From a virus: a stretch of DNA of 39,460 nucleotides. Positions 20,830 to 30,880 of the stretch are shown here, piece by piece. The position numbers were made by a program, and so were the translations under genes. Position 1 is the first letter of the stretch. Every line of letters begins with the position of its first letter. The notes under the pieces were generated by a model that had not been told where the DNA came from, searched no databases, and worked only from the letters and a program-made list of their open reading frames with translations. The stretch covers positions 1 to 39,460 of the IMG/VR virus record IMGVR_UViG_3300035195_000791; one strand, written 5' to 3'.

Positions 20830-23800
20830 TTAATTTAATCCTTTAGACAAAGGTTTAGATAACCTTCTTCTTTTTTGTTTATTACTTGAATTTTTTTGTA
20901 TAGGTTTTGGTCTTTGTAAAACTTTTCTTTTTCCTCCACTTGTTTTATCTCCTCCGATAACTTTACGACTATCCATATAATCATCATAAGCATCTTGTTG
21001 TTTTTTTGTTAAGGGACGTTTACCAAACATATCTTTAAGAATAATTCTTCTTATATCCTTATAAAAAGGTAGTAAACCTAAATTACCTAACGCTTCAACA
21101 GCTAATCTTTCTTCTAATTCTTTCTCGTATTTAGCTATCGTTTCTGGCTTAGCAGTATCACTATTTAATCTCGTTAGCACTGTACCTGTTCTGATTAATG
21201 TTTTTAAAAGAGGCCCGTAAGGCCCAGCTAATACTTTTGATCCTACCTTTAAAAGATCACCGCTTGCTAAATCATCTTGATTTATTTGACTAAATACCAT
21301 ACTATGTACAAACGGATCGTATTCACCCTTTCTAAAGTCTTTCATAAGAGGCTCGTTTATACCATACTCAAGCATAAAGTTTATAGGTATTTTAGCAAAG
21401 TTTCCAAGTGTACCTCCTGTCATAAGACCAAGAGATGATCCTACAAGTTGTCTTACCATCATATCTTCAAGGTCATCGTCTTCTCTTTTATCATCTTTTA
21501 CATCAAACAATTCATCATCCATTAGACTTGTAAGCATTGAATACATAACCATATAAGAAGACATTCTAAATGTAACTCCTGCTAATAAACCTAAAGCTTC
21601 AGCTTTGCTTAAATCTCCTTTTTTATGTAAAGCATGGATTGCATGTCTTGCAGTACCAAATTCAAATAAAGTAAATCTTTGCATATAAGAATTAGACAGT
21701 TTATATAATTGCATTAAGCCTGAGTCACTTACTTTTGGAGTGTTTTTGAGGATACCATCAAAAGGATTAGAAGAAGTAGCCATAACTACAACACTACCAT
21801 CTGCCTTTTGTGTTGCTTCTTGTCTTGCTTCTTTAAAATCTACACCTAAATATTTTGATGTTCCATCAGCAATCTTTTTAAAATCTTCAGATGTTAATTT
21901 AATACCTGTAGTTTCAGCAAAAGAATCTGCAAAAGCTCCAAACCACATAGGTCTCGAAAGAACTTGATCTGGATATGACAAAACTTTATTACCCACTTCA
22001 TTTACTGCAGCGTAAGTTTGTTTAATACCACTAAATCTCATAATAGCACCCATAACATTCGACATTTGACTAACTGCTTGTCCAGAAGATCTGCTTGGCT
22101 GTACAAAATCTGACATATCAGAGTACTTAGAAGTTAAAGCATCAGAATCTACTAACTTACTTGTAACACCTGATTGTAAATTTGTTAAAGCATCAAACAT
22201 TATTTCGGTATTGTAAGGATTTGATGTAAAAGTTCCAAAAGATTTCATAGCTCTTGTAGCTTTAGCTGGGTTGGACAACATCATTCCAAAGTTACCTATT
22301 AATTCAGCAGCAGCTCTTGGAAGTGAAGCCAATGCTGACTGATAACCTATTCTTTTTACTTCTTGCATCACTTTATCTGAAAGGGTTGCATCTGAATAAG
22401 ATTGCATAAACACGTTTTCAACTACTTCATTTATAGATCGTGTCAAAGCATTAGCAGCCATAATGGAAGATCGAGATGCATTAGGATTGTTTTCTAACTC
22501 ACTCTTTATTGTATTTACTAAACCACCTACTTGCTGTAAGTCTTGTGTCATATAGTAATCCATATTAATTTGTTGAACACCACGAATAGCCGAATACGAA
22601 GGATCAAAACTTATAGCTTTTGCTCCATCTGTTCTTTCAATTATAGTTTTAGACTTTGTAGTACTATCAACTGTGTTAACATATTCCTTTGCCCTCTTAG
22701 CTACTTCTGTTTTAGCATCTCCGTCAGTATTTATAACAGAGTGATGATTGTAGTTATTAAGTAAATCAACTTGATTACCATGCATTGTTGAAACAAACAC
22801 AGCTTTTTGGGCTAATCCATTATTAACTTCATCATATAAAGCTAAAGCTTTCTTTTCTGCTGGAGTTAAAGATTTTTCTAACTTCTCTAAACTTAATTGA
22901 TCTCCATCTAAAAATTGTTCTTTTAATTCTGTAAGTAATTTTCCATCTTTTTCTGAAAGTATACCTACGTTTTTTATTGCTTGCAACGTAGCATCTACAA
23001 ACTCTAAAGCAGAAGGAGTTTTTTTATTTGGTTTATCATTCTTAAAGTTAGATAAAAACTCTCTTTGTAACTGTAACATTCTAATTTTATACTTAGATTT
23101 TACAATTGCATTTTGAGATCTACCCATACGAGTTTTCTTTCTCACTTGATTTACTCCATCAAACTCTAATATTTTATCTGCAGCTTCTACTTTAGCTACT
23201 TCTTTTTTAGTTTCAGACTTGTAAGTTTCAAAAGCTTTACCAAGTCTACCAAATGTATTGTTGTAAATAGTTTTACTATTAAAGTTTCCAAAAATGTCAT
23301 CAACATTAAATAAAGGGCCAGACCTTACTCTTTCTAATACAAAAGATTTGTCAGTTTTCATTGACTTAATTTTTTGATAAGCACTCTTAACGTTACGATA
23401 TATGCTTTCTTTCTTAACTTTTGCAATTACTGGCTCTACTTTAATCTTTCTGTTATTAATATCTACTTTGTTAACCAGCTTCATAGCTGCTGCAGGAACA
23501 TAACCGTTTTGAATATTTTGTTTTACTTTTTTCAAAGTTTCGATAGCAGAATAATCCATAGTGCCATCTTTCTTTTCTCTTCCTAAAGACCTAATTTCTT
23601 TTTCATTAAGTTCAGAAAGAATCCTTGCTATTTCTCTTGCTCTTGGATCGCTTATTTTTGAAAGTTCTTTTTTAGATATTTTCACTGCTTTTACACCAGC
23701 TACTCCCTCTTCAACATTATAGTCATCTGGAGTTGGTTTTTGATCAACAGATAAATTTTCATCTACATTAACCTCAGCCTCCACAGCATTTATGATATCT

Positions 23801-26800
23801 AAGGCTTGTTGCATTGTCGTAGACTTTTCTTTTAAATCTAAAACTGCTTTACTTGATCCAAACTCTTCCATTAATTGAAGATAAGAATCCAGTTTTGCAT
23901 CTGGGATTATTGATGGATTAAAACCAAGTACTTGGTTTAAAGCTACTTTTAAATCATTTGAAACAGGCCCTATCTTACTTTTAATATTTTCCTTAGCCTT
24001 AGTTTTTAATTTTTTAGCTCTTGTAATTTTAGCTGTAAAGTCAGCGTCAGTCATGACTTTATCTACAAAAGCTAAATAACTATCTACTGATTCTTTAACA
24101 AAAGGTTTTACAGCTGCTAATCTATCTGTCAATACAGTAGTTTGCATAGAAGAAACTTTACCACCCTTTCTCAATGATTTTATTTCAGCAGTAATATTTT
24201 TTAAAAAACTCTGATAAGACTTTACTGCTTTCTTTGCAGCTTTTGCTTGCATTATAATTTGATCTTTAAGTGCAGTCCTTTCATTTACAACTACTCTTTT
24301 TTGAGGTACAGTTTTATTTTTACCTTCGTTTATAGTCCCTAACATTCTATTGTTCTGCTCAGCAAGCTTAAAACCTTTATTTATTGACGCTCTTGATGGT
24401 GCTTGAATACCAAGGTCTTCACTTACTTCACGAACTAAAGCATCATATTCCACTTGATTTAGTTGCTCGGCTAATTTAGTTCCACGTAAATACTCAGTCA
24501 CTTGCTTAACTATAAAAGCAGGGTTTATAGATTTAGGTCTACGTCCAAGAATTTTTTTCTTTATATCTTGAGCTATATTTTTAACACGCTGAGGGTCAGC
24601 TGTTACTCGTTGTTCAGCTTGTAAGAACTCGTCAACTGAAACATTTTCTTCAGCTGCAACTTCTTTAATAGTATTCATTACATTATTAAATGATTCACTA
24701 CCTTCTTGTTTTTCTTCTATTAATTTAGATCTAACATCTTTTAGTTTCCCAGGATCTCTTGAATCAATTGCATCATTTACTTCCGTTTCGGTCTGCGCCT
24801 TTGTTGTGGTGCTGCTTTCGACTTCAGTCGATTCGGTAGAGACGTTGGCAGTGGGGTCTCCTTCTCCCACCGTTTTGCTATCTTGGGTAGATTCTTGTGC
24901 ATCCACCTCCGTTGTGCTTGGCTTTTGAATGGCATCTGGTTTCGTATTTAATTCATTAGTTACGTTTGTTGTTTTTTCTAAAACAGGCAACGCTACGTCT
25001 ATAGTGTAACTTTTTTTACCTTTTTTAGTTCCTTTTCTTTTTATTTTTACCTCAATTCCTGGATAAGCTTTTTTAATTTTTTCAACTTCAGCTTCAGCTT
25101 TAGCTTTGTCATCGGTTTGAAAAGCCTTAAATGCATCTGTACCACCTTTATCTTTTACCGATTCTTGTGTTGCATCACTATATGCGGTTGTTTGCGTAAC
25201 CACATTTCCGTCAGCATCTACTTTCTCTGTTAAATTTTTTGATTTATAATAAACATTTAAACCACCTTCAGATATTGTTGTGGTTTCAACAACTTCAGAA
25301 CCAGGAGGTAAAGAAGCTTCTGCCATAGTAATCATATTCTTAAACTCATTCCCAGTAGATTCCATTTTTGCTGTAAACTGATTCGTTGGGTTTCCGTTTG
25401 AATCATAAATTCTTGTAAAGCCAACAAAATTTTTAGAATCTCCACTGCTACTTATAACCACATCTAACTCTCCAGTTTTAGGATTGTTGTATGTAGCTGT
25501 TTGCACACCTTTTTCGTCTGGATTTGTAATACCACTCAACACAGCTTTTCCATAAGGAAGTTTTTTATCTGAATGAGTTTTACCAAATACATCTGGTGCT
25601 GAATCTAATCGAGCTTGTTCAAATAATTCTTTTTGTTTAGCTTCTATTTGTTCTACAGAAGCATCAGTAACACCTTCGTTTTCTAAAGCTTCAATCGCAC
25701 TATCTTTGGTGATAGAAATATTTAGATTTGTTGTATTCCCTTTTGTATCAGAAACTTTAACAGATTGAGCCATTACACCCTCATATTTATCTAAAATTTT
25801 ATTTATCTGAATATCTATATCTGCTTTTCTTTTTTTATTTACTTTTAATGTAGGGTCTTGCATATTTGCAGACTCTTGTTCTAAAGCAATTAATTTAGCT
25901 CGATCTTCACCTTGTATGTAATCAGGAATATCTAAATCAAATTGTGCAGCTTGTTTTCTTAATGTAATTTTATTAGAAAGTTCTGGGTCATTTTTAATGT
26001 CAAACTGAGCAGTTCTAATTTCTTCATCAGTCATCGTGTCAACCATAGCTTCTACGTCAGCTTTAGTTGTAGGTGTAACATCTCCACCCTTGCTTATAGT
26101 TCCATACTTTGCTGGTTTAAATACATTTCGAGCAACATCTGTAAGGGAAGTTCCTGTCACAGCTTGAGGTACACTTAATACAGAACTTGCTTGTCCTGTT
26201 ATACCTTCAAAACCTATTTCAGCCACATCAAATTCTTGACCTCCTGTTCCACGATTAACAAAATCTAAATTAGTAGCTGCTCTTGCAGCGGTTTCTCCAG
26301 CTGACCCACCTAAAGCTTCTATACCAGCAGCTTTTAAACCTGCTCTTGTTGCCATTTTTTTAGACACTTGTTTTCCTGCTGCTTTTGCTGTTTTAACTGC
26401 TGATCCACCTAATTTACCTGCAACTCCACGTGTTAAGCCATCAATTGTTCCAATCACTAAACCTCTTGCTGCAGATTTATTTCTTATACCTTGAAGTGCT
26501 TCAGGGTCTTCTAACACTGCTCGTATGCCATCATCGTTAAACTCTAATCCCTTTTTCTCAACAGCTTCTTTTAAAAACTCTGTAAATGATAAACCTGTTT
26601 CAAGTGCAGCTCCTGCTCCCATCAATGACCCTGTTATAGCTCCACCTGCACCTGTAATAGCCGCTAAAGGCCCTCCAATAGCTCCTGCAGCTGCACCTAC
26701 ACCTCCACCTACTACTGCTCCAGCACCTGCTCCTGCAGCCACTGTGGGGTTTACCATTGAGGCAATAGATGAAATTAAAAGTTGGTTTACTACAGAAGGA

Positions 26801-27483
26801 TTAAATGCTACACCTTTAACAAAACCAAGTATACCACCACCACTTTCTTCATAAATTTTATTGAAGCTACGCATTTCATCAGACATACCAATGTTATCCA
26901 TTTCTTCAACAACCCTCATGTATTCTGTTAAATCTTCTTCTGAAATAGATGCGCCACGAGCATATAAGTTTAGAGCATCGTCTAAGGTTGCACCTTGACC
27001 CACCCCTTGTGAGGCAGCTCTCCACATATCTCCAAAGAAATCTGTTACAGTGTTTTTACCCACCATTTCTTCAAGCCAAGTATTCTTTTCCCCTACTTGA
27101 GTATTACCTCCGTAACGAGTTCCTACAGGGTCTTGAGGTATAAAAACACTTTCTTCTGTTAAATTTTGTACGTTAAGTCCGTCACTTAATGAACCTGCCA
27201 ACGGAGAAGATAATCCCGATGAAGATTGATCCTCTGGAATTGTTTGATCTTGCATAGTCGTATCCAATCCCATATCTTGGGTAGGAGAAACTTGCGGAGA
27301 ATCTTTTTTTTTTAATGGCTCAATATATTGATTAAACTGTTCTTCGTCTTCAAATGTTCCAGGCTTAAACAAATCAAATAATTCATCAGTCCCATCTTCT
27401 TCAATAAAAGTTTTAAATTCTTCTATATCCACGAATGTCCCATCGGGCATTAATCCAAATAATTCTTGTAATAATTCCTCCAT
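20830..27483 (-). CDS. Giant virion protein (2217 aa), likely DNA-ejection/internal virion protein
   Basis: The largest gene. The first 60 residues have two related acidic units (PDGTFVDIEEFKTFIEE and PGTFEDEEQFNQYIEPL). At about 235-310 is a long Gly/Ala-rich hydrophobic stretch able to enter membranes. Around 860-905 lies a Ser/Thr/Glu linker. The middle is Lys-rich helical and coiled coil. Two hydrophobic segments occur near 1970 and 2020 (LLAGVTFRMSSYMVMYSML; SSLGLMTGGTLGNF), and the tail is basic. Such size, hydrophobic patches and position after two smaller putative core proteins fit a T7 gp16-like or polyvalent ejection protein. I see no lytic transglycosylase or RNA-polymerase motif, so enzymatic cargo is unproven. 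Confidence 0.78.
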   Translation of the reverse strand: MEELLQELFGLMPDGTFVDIEEFKTFIEEDGTDELFDLFKPGTFEDEEQFNQYIEPLKKKDSPQVSPTQDMGLDTTMQDQTIPEDQSSSGLSSPLAGSLSDGLNVQNLTEESVFIPQDPVGTRYGGNTQVGEKNTWLEEMVGKNTVTDFFGDMWRAASQGVGQGATLDDALNLYARGASISEEDLTEYMRVVEEMDNIGMSDEMRSFNKIYEESGGGILGFVKGVAFNPSVVNQLLISSIASMVNPTVAAGAGAGAVVGGGVGAAAGAIGGPLAAITGAGGAITGSLMGAGAALETGLSFTEFLKEAVEKKGLEFNDDGIRAVLEDPEALQGIRNKSAARGLVIGTIDGLTRGVAGKLGGSAVKTAKAAGKQVSKKMATRAGLKAAGIEALGGSAGETAARAATNLDFVNRGTGGQEFDVAEIGFEGITGQASSVLSVPQAVTGTSLTDVARNVFKPAKYGTISKGGDVTPTTKADVEAMVDTMTDEEIRTAQFDIKNDPELSNKITLRKQAAQFDLDIPDYIQGEDRAKLIALEQESANMQDPTLKVNKKRKADIDIQINKILDKYEGVMAQSVKVSDTKGNTTNLNISITKDSAIEALENEGVTDASVEQIEAKQKELFEQARLDSAPDVFGKTHSDKKLPYGKAVLSGITNPDEKGVQTATYNNPKTGELDVVISSSGDSKNFVGFTRIYDSNGNPTNQFTAKMESTGNEFKNMITMAEASLPPGSEVVETTTISEGGLNVYYKSKNLTEKVDADGNVVTQTTAYSDATQESVKDKGGTDAFKAFQTDDKAKAEAEVEKIKKAYPGIEVKIKRKGTKKGKKSYTIDVALPVLEKTTNVTNELNTKPDAIQKPSTTEVDAQESTQDSKTVGEGDPTANVSTESTEVESSTTTKAQTETEVNDAIDSRDPGKLKDVRSKLIEEKQEGSESFNNVMNTIKEVAAEENVSVDEFLQAEQRVTADPQRVKNIAQDIKKKILGRRPKSINPAFIVKQVTEYLRGTKLAEQLNQVEYDALVREVSEDLGIQAPSRASINKGFKLAEQNNRMLGTINEGKNKTVPQKRVVVNERTALKDQIIMQAKAAKKAVKSYQSFLKNITAEIKSLRKGGKVSSMQTTVLTDRLAAVKPFVKESVDSYLAFVDKVMTDADFTAKITRAKKLKTKAKENIKSKIGPVSNDLKVALNQVLGFNPSIIPDAKLDSYLQLMEEFGSSKAVLDLKEKSTTMQQALDIINAVEAEVNVDENLSVDQKPTPDDYNVEEGVAGVKAVKISKKELSKISDPRAREIARILSELNEKEIRSLGREKKDGTMDYSAIETLKKVKQNIQNGYVPAAAMKLVNKVDINNRKIKVEPVIAKVKKESIYRNVKSAYQKIKSMKTDKSFVLERVRSGPLFNVDDIFGNFNSKTIYNNTFGRLGKAFETYKSETKKEVAKVEAADKILEFDGVNQVRKKTRMGRSQNAIVKSKYKIRMLQLQREFLSNFKNDKPNKKTPSALEFVDATLQAIKNVGILSEKDGKLLTELKEQFLDGDQLSLEKLEKSLTPAEKKALALYDEVNNGLAQKAVFVSTMHGNQVDLLNNYNHHSVINTDGDAKTEVAKRAKEYVNTVDSTTKSKTIIERTDGAKAISFDPSYSAIRGVQQINMDYYMTQDLQQVGGLVNTIKSELENNPNASRSSIMAANALTRSINEVVENVFMQSYSDATLSDKVMQEVKRIGYQSALASLPRAAAELIGNFGMMLSNPAKATRAMKSFGTFTSNPYNTEIMFDALTNLQSGVTSKLVDSDALTSKYSDMSDFVQPSRSSGQAVSQMSNVMGAIMRFSGIKQTYAAVNEVGNKVLSYPDQVLSRPMWFGAFADSFAETTGIKLTSEDFKKIADGTSKYLGVDFKEARQEATQKADGSVVVMATSSNPFDGILKNTPKVSDSGLMQLYKLSNSYMQRFTLFEFGTARHAIHALHKKGDLSKAEALGLLAGVTFRMSSYMVMYSMLTSLMDDELFDVKDDKREDDDLEDMMVRQLVGSSLGLMTGGTLGNFAKIPINFMLEYGINEPLMKDFRKGEYDPFVHSMVFSQINQDDLASGDLLKVGSKVLAGPYGPLLKTLIRTGTVLTRLNSDTAKPETIAKYEKELEERLAVEALGNLGLLPFYKDIRRIILKDMFGKRPLTKKQQDAYDDYMDSRKVIGGDKTSGGKRKVLQRPKPIQKNSSNKQKRRRLSKPLSKGLN

Positions 27484-27495
27484 TCTTTATTATTA

Positions 27496-29673
27496 TTATT
27501 GAGCATTAAAAGCTGCTGTTATTTCAGCAGTTGTTGCACCTGGATTAGTAGCTAAAAAGTCAGCTTTAAAAGCTGGATAACTCATTTTAATTTTATTTTT
27601 AACTTTCCCTCTGTTTTTGTAAGCTAATTCATTTAACTCATTTAAAGCTCTTTGAATCTGTTGTCCATACTTACGAACCTTTATACCGTTTTTCATATCT
27701 CCCTCACCCATGACTACTATTTCTTTATCTTCTCCATTTAATTTAAACTTAATAACAGACTTTCTATTTGCATCATCTCCAGTGACTACGGTTCTTACTT
27801 CACTTATACCAGCTCTTGTTCTTGCATCTGAGGCTGCTTGTGTAGTAAAGTCTTCAATAAACTTATTTGAAACTTCTTCTACTTTACTATCAGGATCAGC
27901 TACACCGTTACTAATATCTTCTCCAAATTCTGTCTGTCCTGGCCCATCTGTTTTTGTCCAGTAGCTTCTTGAGGTTTGCGAACCAGTAGGTGTGGCTACT
28001 GCAGTTTCATCTCCAAGCACTTCAGGTTTTTGTATATCCTGAGTATAACCTACGTTTCTATTTTCTCCTCTTTCTCCGACAGATATTTTTTCTTGTGTAA
28101 TAAATCCATCTATTTCAGAAGGTGATAAAGCTAAATCCCCTCCTTCAGCTTGCGCACCAGGAACAAGTATTTGATATAGCGCACCAATATCTTCTCTTAC
28201 TGATGTTTCACTTGTGATACTGTCCATATCATTCTCATCTCTAATTCTTCGTTTTATTATGGTTGGCTCTCCTGATTCATATGTAATAATAATTTTATCA
28301 TCATTAATATCAATGTCATTTATTCTTGGTCTACCACCGTTTTCAATTCCACCTCTTTGTTCATTAATATTAGTAACTAATGTTCTCATTGTAGCTTCAG
28401 AAGAAGCAATATCAGGATTAGTTAAAACTTTATTTATATCTCTTATATAAGCAGATTTTTTTCTGTTATTTACACCTGCTTTGGCTTCAGTTGGTGATTC
28501 AGCTCTTGCTTCTCTACCAGCCATTTCTTGAGTTTGTTTGATTTTTAAATCAATACGGCTTTCAATAGCACGTTTAGCTATGTTTCGAGCCTGCGTCATT
28601 TGTTCTGGTGTAAGCTTAATTTCTGGTCTACCATTTACATTTTTATATATTACATACTTTGATATACCTTTTTTCTTAGCTTCAGCTTCAGACTGTACCA
28701 TTTTATATCCTGCACCTGTTAAAACCTGCATAGCATTCATTGAACTTAAATCACTTTTATCACCAGTAATAGTATCTACTTGATCACTCATGAATTCTTC
28801 ATAAGTTATTTTAGTTCCATCATCATTCTTTAAATCCATATACCCTTTTCCATCAGGAGTTTCTGCATCAAATAAATTTCTAAAATCTTGAATAGAAGTT
28901 ACTTGACCACCACCACTATAAAGATTGTATTCTTGTGATGTAGATAAAATTACATCTGCTAAATTCTCTGTAATACCATCAGCTAATGTATTTGTGTTTC
29001 TACGATCTAATTTAAAATCAGTAGCTACATTTAAGTAAGCTGTGTTTTGAAAAGCTTCTGGATTTGTTTCTGGATCTGGCATAACTAAATTTCCAGTTCC
29101 ATCATCTTCCATTGTAACTAAAACCAGTTCTCCGTTTCTTGGATTTGTAATTAATCTTTTATTTCTTAAATTACCAAAACCAAATGTCCCTTCATTCCAA
29201 GTCATTTCCATATCTGAAGCAATGGACTGACCGTCTTCACCAAGCTCTAATCTTGTCATAGCTTCTTGGTACTTAGCATCAGCTCCTTCAGCGTATAGGC
29301 TTAAATTTTTATACCCATCTAATTGACTTTGCATAATTAATTGATAGTCTTTAGGATCAAGACCACCATTACGGAGCAATTCCATATTAGCCATTAATGT
29401 TTTTTTAGAAAAATCTGAACCATTAATTAAAAGTTTACCTAATGATTGATTATCAACATCAGCAATTTGAGCCAAATCATTCATGGCTTTATTTGTCGCA
29501 TCTGTTATGGCTTGCTTTTTAGCCTCTCTGCCGTCACGAATTGCATTTGCACCTGTAGTTAAATCCTTAGCTATCTGTCCCCAATTAACTTGAGTAGCTT
29601 GAGTGTCTCTATTTACATATACTGAATACTGATTCGCAGCTGCTGCTCTGTCGTTGTTTTCTTTTTCTGCCAT
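27496..29673 (-). CDS. Putative internal virion (ejection) protein, gp15-like position (725 aa)
   Basis: A largely helical, Asp/Asn/Gly-rich soluble protein with no signal peptide. It begins MAEKENNDRAAAANQYSVYV and has coiled-coil-prone stretches at about 30-110 and 360-420. It lies between the small membrane-interacting protein and the giant protein, as T7 gp15 lies between gp14 and gp16. The assignment is by position, size and composition; no sequence motif proves it. Confidence 0.65.
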   Translation of the reverse strand: MAEKENNDRAAAANQYSVYVNRDTQATQVNWGQIAKDLTTGANAIRDGREAKKQAITDATNKAMNDLAQIADVDNQSLGKLLINGSDFSKKTLMANMELLRNGGLDPKDYQLIMQSQLDGYKNLSLYAEGADAKYQEAMTRLELGEDGQSIASDMEMTWNEGTFGFGNLRNKRLITNPRNGELVLVTMEDDGTGNLVMPDPETNPEAFQNTAYLNVATDFKLDRRNTNTLADGITENLADVILSTSQEYNLYSGGGQVTSIQDFRNLFDAETPDGKGYMDLKNDDGTKITYEEFMSDQVDTITGDKSDLSSMNAMQVLTGAGYKMVQSEAEAKKKGISKYVIYKNVNGRPEIKLTPEQMTQARNIAKRAIESRIDLKIKQTQEMAGREARAESPTEAKAGVNNRKKSAYIRDINKVLTNPDIASSEATMRTLVTNINEQRGGIENGGRPRINDIDINDDKIIITYESGEPTIIKRRIRDENDMDSITSETSVREDIGALYQILVPGAQAEGGDLALSPSEIDGFITQEKISVGERGENRNVGYTQDIQKPEVLGDETAVATPTGSQTSRSYWTKTDGPGQTEFGEDISNGVADPDSKVEEVSNKFIEDFTTQAASDARTRAGISEVRTVVTGDDANRKSVIKFKLNGEDKEIVVMGEGDMKNGIKVRKYGQQIQRALNELNELAYKNRGKVKNKIKMSYPAFKADFLATNPGATTAEITAAFNAQ

Positions 29674-29684
29674 GAACTATAATT

Positions 29685-30446
29685 TTACTGAGCTGGTTTA
29701 TACATTTTGTCAAATATAGAGTAGTCAAAGGTTGTATTATCTCTCAAGAACCCTCTTGTTTGTTTTCCACTAAAATCTTGCTGTCTTAATGTATTTTTTA
29801 TTTGTGCTGCTGATAATTCTCCACCTGCTGCTGCCTCTATAGAAGTTGCATCTAAACCATCATATAATGCTTCAGCTCTTTTCATACCGCCAGTTTTACC
29901 ATATAAAGGTGCAATAGATGCTAAACTACTTGCGGCCGTACCAATACCTGATATACCACTTGAAATAGCAGCAACTCGTGCTTGATCAGCATCTCTGGCC
30001 ATTGCAGCCTGATCAGCCGCTTGACCCATGTCCATAGCTTTTAAATCTTGGTTTATGGTATTTTGAGCGTCAGCTTTCATTTTTCTATTTTCATACAAAG
30101 CTTCTCCTAAACCAATACGAGTCTGTTCGTTAGCCGCTGCTCCTGCTGCGGTTAAAGCACCAATTCCTCCTTGTAAGTTTCTTTGATCACCTTCTTGTAA
30201 AGCTTGAATGGCCTGTTGTTGTCCAGCAATATTTTGTCTAAATTGTTCACCATAAGCATCTAATGGCACATTAAGACCTTGATAAAAGTTTTTCTCTGCT
30301 CGTTCTCTTGCTGAAGCTTGAAGTTTTTTTTGCTCTGCTATCGCCTTAGATGATGCTCTTTTTTGTTGAGCGGCTTGACTAAAAGACATGCCTGCACTTG
30401 CCAAACCTGAACCAATACCTACTACTGCTGCTGTTGTTACTGCCAT
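29685..30446 (-). CDS. Putative internal virion protein, gp14-like (253 aa)
   Basis: It starts with a Gly/Ala-rich hydrophobic segment (TTAAVVGIGSGLASAGMSF), followed by a long Ala/Gln-rich coiled coil (about 25-160) and a second Gly/Ala/Ser-rich patch (AISSGISGIGTAASSLASI). This pattern is typical of podophage gp14-like proteins that enter the outer membrane during DNA ejection. It is 11 bases upstream of the gp15-like gene. Confidence 0.7.
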   Translation of the reverse strand: MAVTTAAVVGIGSGLASAGMSFSQAAQQKRASSKAIAEQKKLQASARERAEKNFYQGLNVPLDAYGEQFRQNIAGQQQAIQALQEGDQRNLQGGIGALTAAGAAANEQTRIGLGEALYENRKMKADAQNTINQDLKAMDMGQAADQAAMARDADQARVAAISSGISGIGTAASSLASIAPLYGKTGGMKRAEALYDGLDATSIEAAAGGELSAAQIKNTLRQQDFSGKQTRGFLRDNTTFDYSIFDKMYKPAQ

Positions 30447-30447
30447 A

Positions 30448-30858
30448 TTATAATACTTTAATCATTTCACTCGTATAACTTGAACCTTCTACATAACCTA
30501 TTTTTTTATAGGTATCAATTAAAGGTTTGTTTTTTATTAATGCATACGAATATTTATATCCTTTTGTTTTAGCAATTTCAGTTATATGTTCTATTAATAA
30601 TCCAATTGCTTCTTTTCTTTTTTGTCTATCTTTGTAATGTATATTAGATATGATCCAATCACACCAGACAGATTTAGAGTTTGTTTCATACATAAAACCT
30701 GCGCATATAGGAGTATCTTTTTCATATACAATATATCCTCCTACACCATTTTCTGGTAAAAAGTCTCTGTGAGGTGGTGTCCATCTCCAGTCTTTCCACC
30801 ACTGACATAATATATTATCATAGTCAGCAAATTTTAAAGGCTTTACATTTAATTTCAT
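30448..30858 (-). CDS. GNAT-fold acetyltransferase-like protein (136 aa)
   Basis: The fold pattern is that of a GNAT domain: a beta strand with acidic turn (GGYIVYEKDTPICAGFMY), a central strand (WCDWIISNIHY), the acetyl-CoA loop-like RQKRKEAIGLLIEHI and the ending ALIKNKPLIDTYKKIGY. It is the first of the ejection-protein genes and has an extra -7 box upstream. It may modify a virion or host protein; GNAT-like proteins occur at this place in several podophages (from memory). Confidence 0.72.
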   Translation of the reverse strand: MKLNVKPLKFADYDNILCQWWKDWRWTPPHRDFLPENGVGGYIVYEKDTPICAGFMYETNSKSVWCDWIISNIHYKDRQKRKEAIGLLIEHITEIAKTKGYKYSYALIKNKPLIDTYKKIGYVEGSSYTSEMIKVL

Positions 30859-30864
30859 TTAAAG

Positions 30865-30872
30865 CAAAGATA
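30865..30872 (-). promoter_or_regulatory. Internal late -7 box TATCTTTG
   Basis: The minus strand reads TATCTTTG at 30872-30865, 7 bases before the ATG of the acetyltransferase-like gene, in the only real gap of the late block. No -33 TTG is visible. A start here would give an almost leaderless message and separate control of the ejection genes. Confidence 0.4.
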
Positions 30873-30880
30873 GTAAATTT

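Noticed and set aside
26525-26854. A Pro/Ala-rich rightward frame opposite the giant gene
   Set aside because: It is the antisense of the Gly/Ala-rich hydrophobic stretch of the 2217-residue protein.
20830-27483. RNA polymerase domain in the giant protein, as in some crAss-like phages
   Set aside because: The only DGD-like word (NTDGDAKTEV) lacks the DxDGD catalytic context and no second polymerase motif is present.
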